DNA from: Oscillospiraceae bacterium
Lineage (GTDB): Bacteria; Bacillota; Clostridia; Oscillospirales; Oscillospiraceae
Length of the DNA stretch: 54,629 nt
Direction of reading: 5' to 3'
NCBI GenBank assembly: GCA_910575815.1
Contig: CAJTFN010000024.1
Location: forward strand, 1 to 54,629
The notes beneath the pieces are model-generated. The model did no database searches and had not been told where the DNA came from. It was given only the letters and a program-made list of their open reading frames with translations. Below, piece by piece: positions 54,028 to 54,629 of this stretch. The number at the start of each line of letters is the position of its first letter. Position 1 is the stretch's first letter. The translations under genes were made by a program, and so were the position numbers.

Positions 54028-54541
54028 CATCAACCGTCTGATTGACATGATTTATGAGCGGATCGAGGACGCCAAGGCTCCTGCCTTGAAGCCCAGTATG
54101 AGCATTGTGGACCGGGATGAGCTGTTGGATTTGCTGGATGAGCTTCGGGCACAGCTGCCGGCGGAGATCAAACGGGCCCAGGAAATGCTGGCGGCCCGGG
54201 AGAAGTTTGTGGAGGACGCCAAGCGGGAAGTGGAGCGAATGATGCGTCAGGCGGAGCTGGAGGCCAAGACCAAGATTTCCGAGAGCGAGGTTATGTACGC
54301 GGCCCGGGAGCGGGCCCGGCAGATTGTCACCCGGGCGGAAGAACGCTCCCGCCAGCTGTATCAGGTAGCCAACGGCTACGCCGAGGACGCCCTGGCGCGA
54401 ACGGAGGAGGCGGTGCAGGCCGCGCTGGACGAGGTGAAGCAGTCCCGCGTCCGGTTCCGGGCGGCATCCAATGCCAAGATGCAGGAGCAGCGGCAGAAAT
54501 TAGAGCAAAAAAATGATGAGGACAATGGGCAATGTCATTAA
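54017..54541 (+). CDS. Coiled-coil protein of the coaD cluster
   Basis: 174 residues from GTG 54017 (ANDINRLIDMIYERIEDAKA) with GGGAGG upstream. Almost entirely helical and charged: LPAEIKRAQEMLAAREKF, RMMRQAELEAKTKISESEVM, and ARQIVTRAEERSRQLYQVAN. Resembles the coiled stalk of F-type ATPase b subunits but lacks a membrane span. Frequently found after coaD in Clostridia; cell-division or envelope function is a guess. A strong terminator follows. Confidence 0.7.
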   Translation: MANDINRLIDMIYERIEDAKAPALKPSMSIVDRDELLDLLDELRAQLPAEIKRAQEMLAAREKFVEDAKREVERMMRQAELEAKTKISESEVMYAARERARQIVTRAEERSRQLYQVANGYAEDALARTEEAVQAALDEVKQSRVRFRAASNAKMQEQRQKLEQKNDEDNGQCH

Positions 54542-54562
54542 ATTAAGGATTTCCCGCACCTG

Positions 54563-54614
54563 AAAAAAACGCCCACCCCCTTTTTAAGAAGCAAAAGGGG
54601 GTGGGCGTTTTTTT
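54563..54614 (+). terminator. Terminator of the coaD operon
   Basis: AAAAAAACGCCCACCCCCTTTT pattern of 22 bp pairs perfectly with its complement at 54593-54614, 8-base loop, ending in seven T residues. Confidence 0.95.
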
Positions 54615-54629
54615 ATCGCCTATATGTTG

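Overview
The window looks like a GC-rich, low-redundancy Clostridia chromosome, most plausibly Oscillospirales/Oscillospiraceae (inference from gene families and neighbourhoods such as the coaD-rsmD block, the T-box leuCDB operon, the TM1266-type regulator and the DUF4315/DUF4366/TnpW type of conjugative elements). No rRNA or tRNA gene was seen. Chromosomal housekeeping DNA (about 5.5-20.6 kb and 45.4-54.6 kb) is interrupted by two degraded integrative elements.

Element A (1 to about 5.5 kb, running off the left edge, all minus strand) holds two DUF6809-type genes, a ribbon-helix-helix protein, a MobA/MobQ-type relaxase, a strong oriT candidate beside it, DUF3847, TnpW, and a large serine recombinase that has lost its catalytic N-terminus and is joined to the front part of a replication-initiator-like gene. 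It abuts the 3' end of rlmD, a known type of integration target.

Chromosomal block 1: rlmD, an MBL/beta-CASP RNase-like hydrolase, a standalone HgdB-like protein, secA, a small membrane protein, pgeF (YfiH), a peptide-type solute-binding lipoprotein, rpsU, a frameshifted NTF2/SnoaL-like gene, and a T-box controlled leuC-leuD-leuB operon.

Element B (about 20.67-45.43 kb) sits inside what was probably the shared bidirectional terminator between leuB and the convergent gene at 45.45 kb: one half of the stem is at 20.66 kb and the complementary half at 45.44 kb. It is a mosaic of decayed conjugative elements: two broken large serine recombinases in tandem, a further recombinase remnant, a two-gene operon behind an attenuator-like leader, a palindrome-rich non-coding region, a replication-initiator-like gene, DUF4315, DUF4366, topB flanked by two AT-rich nuclease genes (Shedu/DUF4263-like and Mrr-like), and a giant polyvalent ArdA/ArdC/YodL protein. 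Then come, in opposite orientation, TTRAP, a VirB4 ATPase fused to a second copy of the polyvalent protein, PrgI, a small resolvase and an HTH regulator. The two polyvalent copies form an inverted repeat of roughly 1.7-1.9 kb. Three element genes carry an in-frame TAG, two of them clearly where relatives have Gln, and two lack an ATG and would have to start at ATA.

Chromosomal block 2: a frameshifted membrane protein, threonine synthase, alanine racemase, a TM1266-type hydrogenase-system regulator, a three-gene THI5/SsuA-type ABC importer, an unknown protein, rsmD, coaD and a coiled-coil protein. Leucine biosynthesis (leuCDB without leuA), amino-acid and cell-wall precursors, protein export and rRNA modification are the recognisable host functions. 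All family calls rest on reading the sequence; no database search was run.
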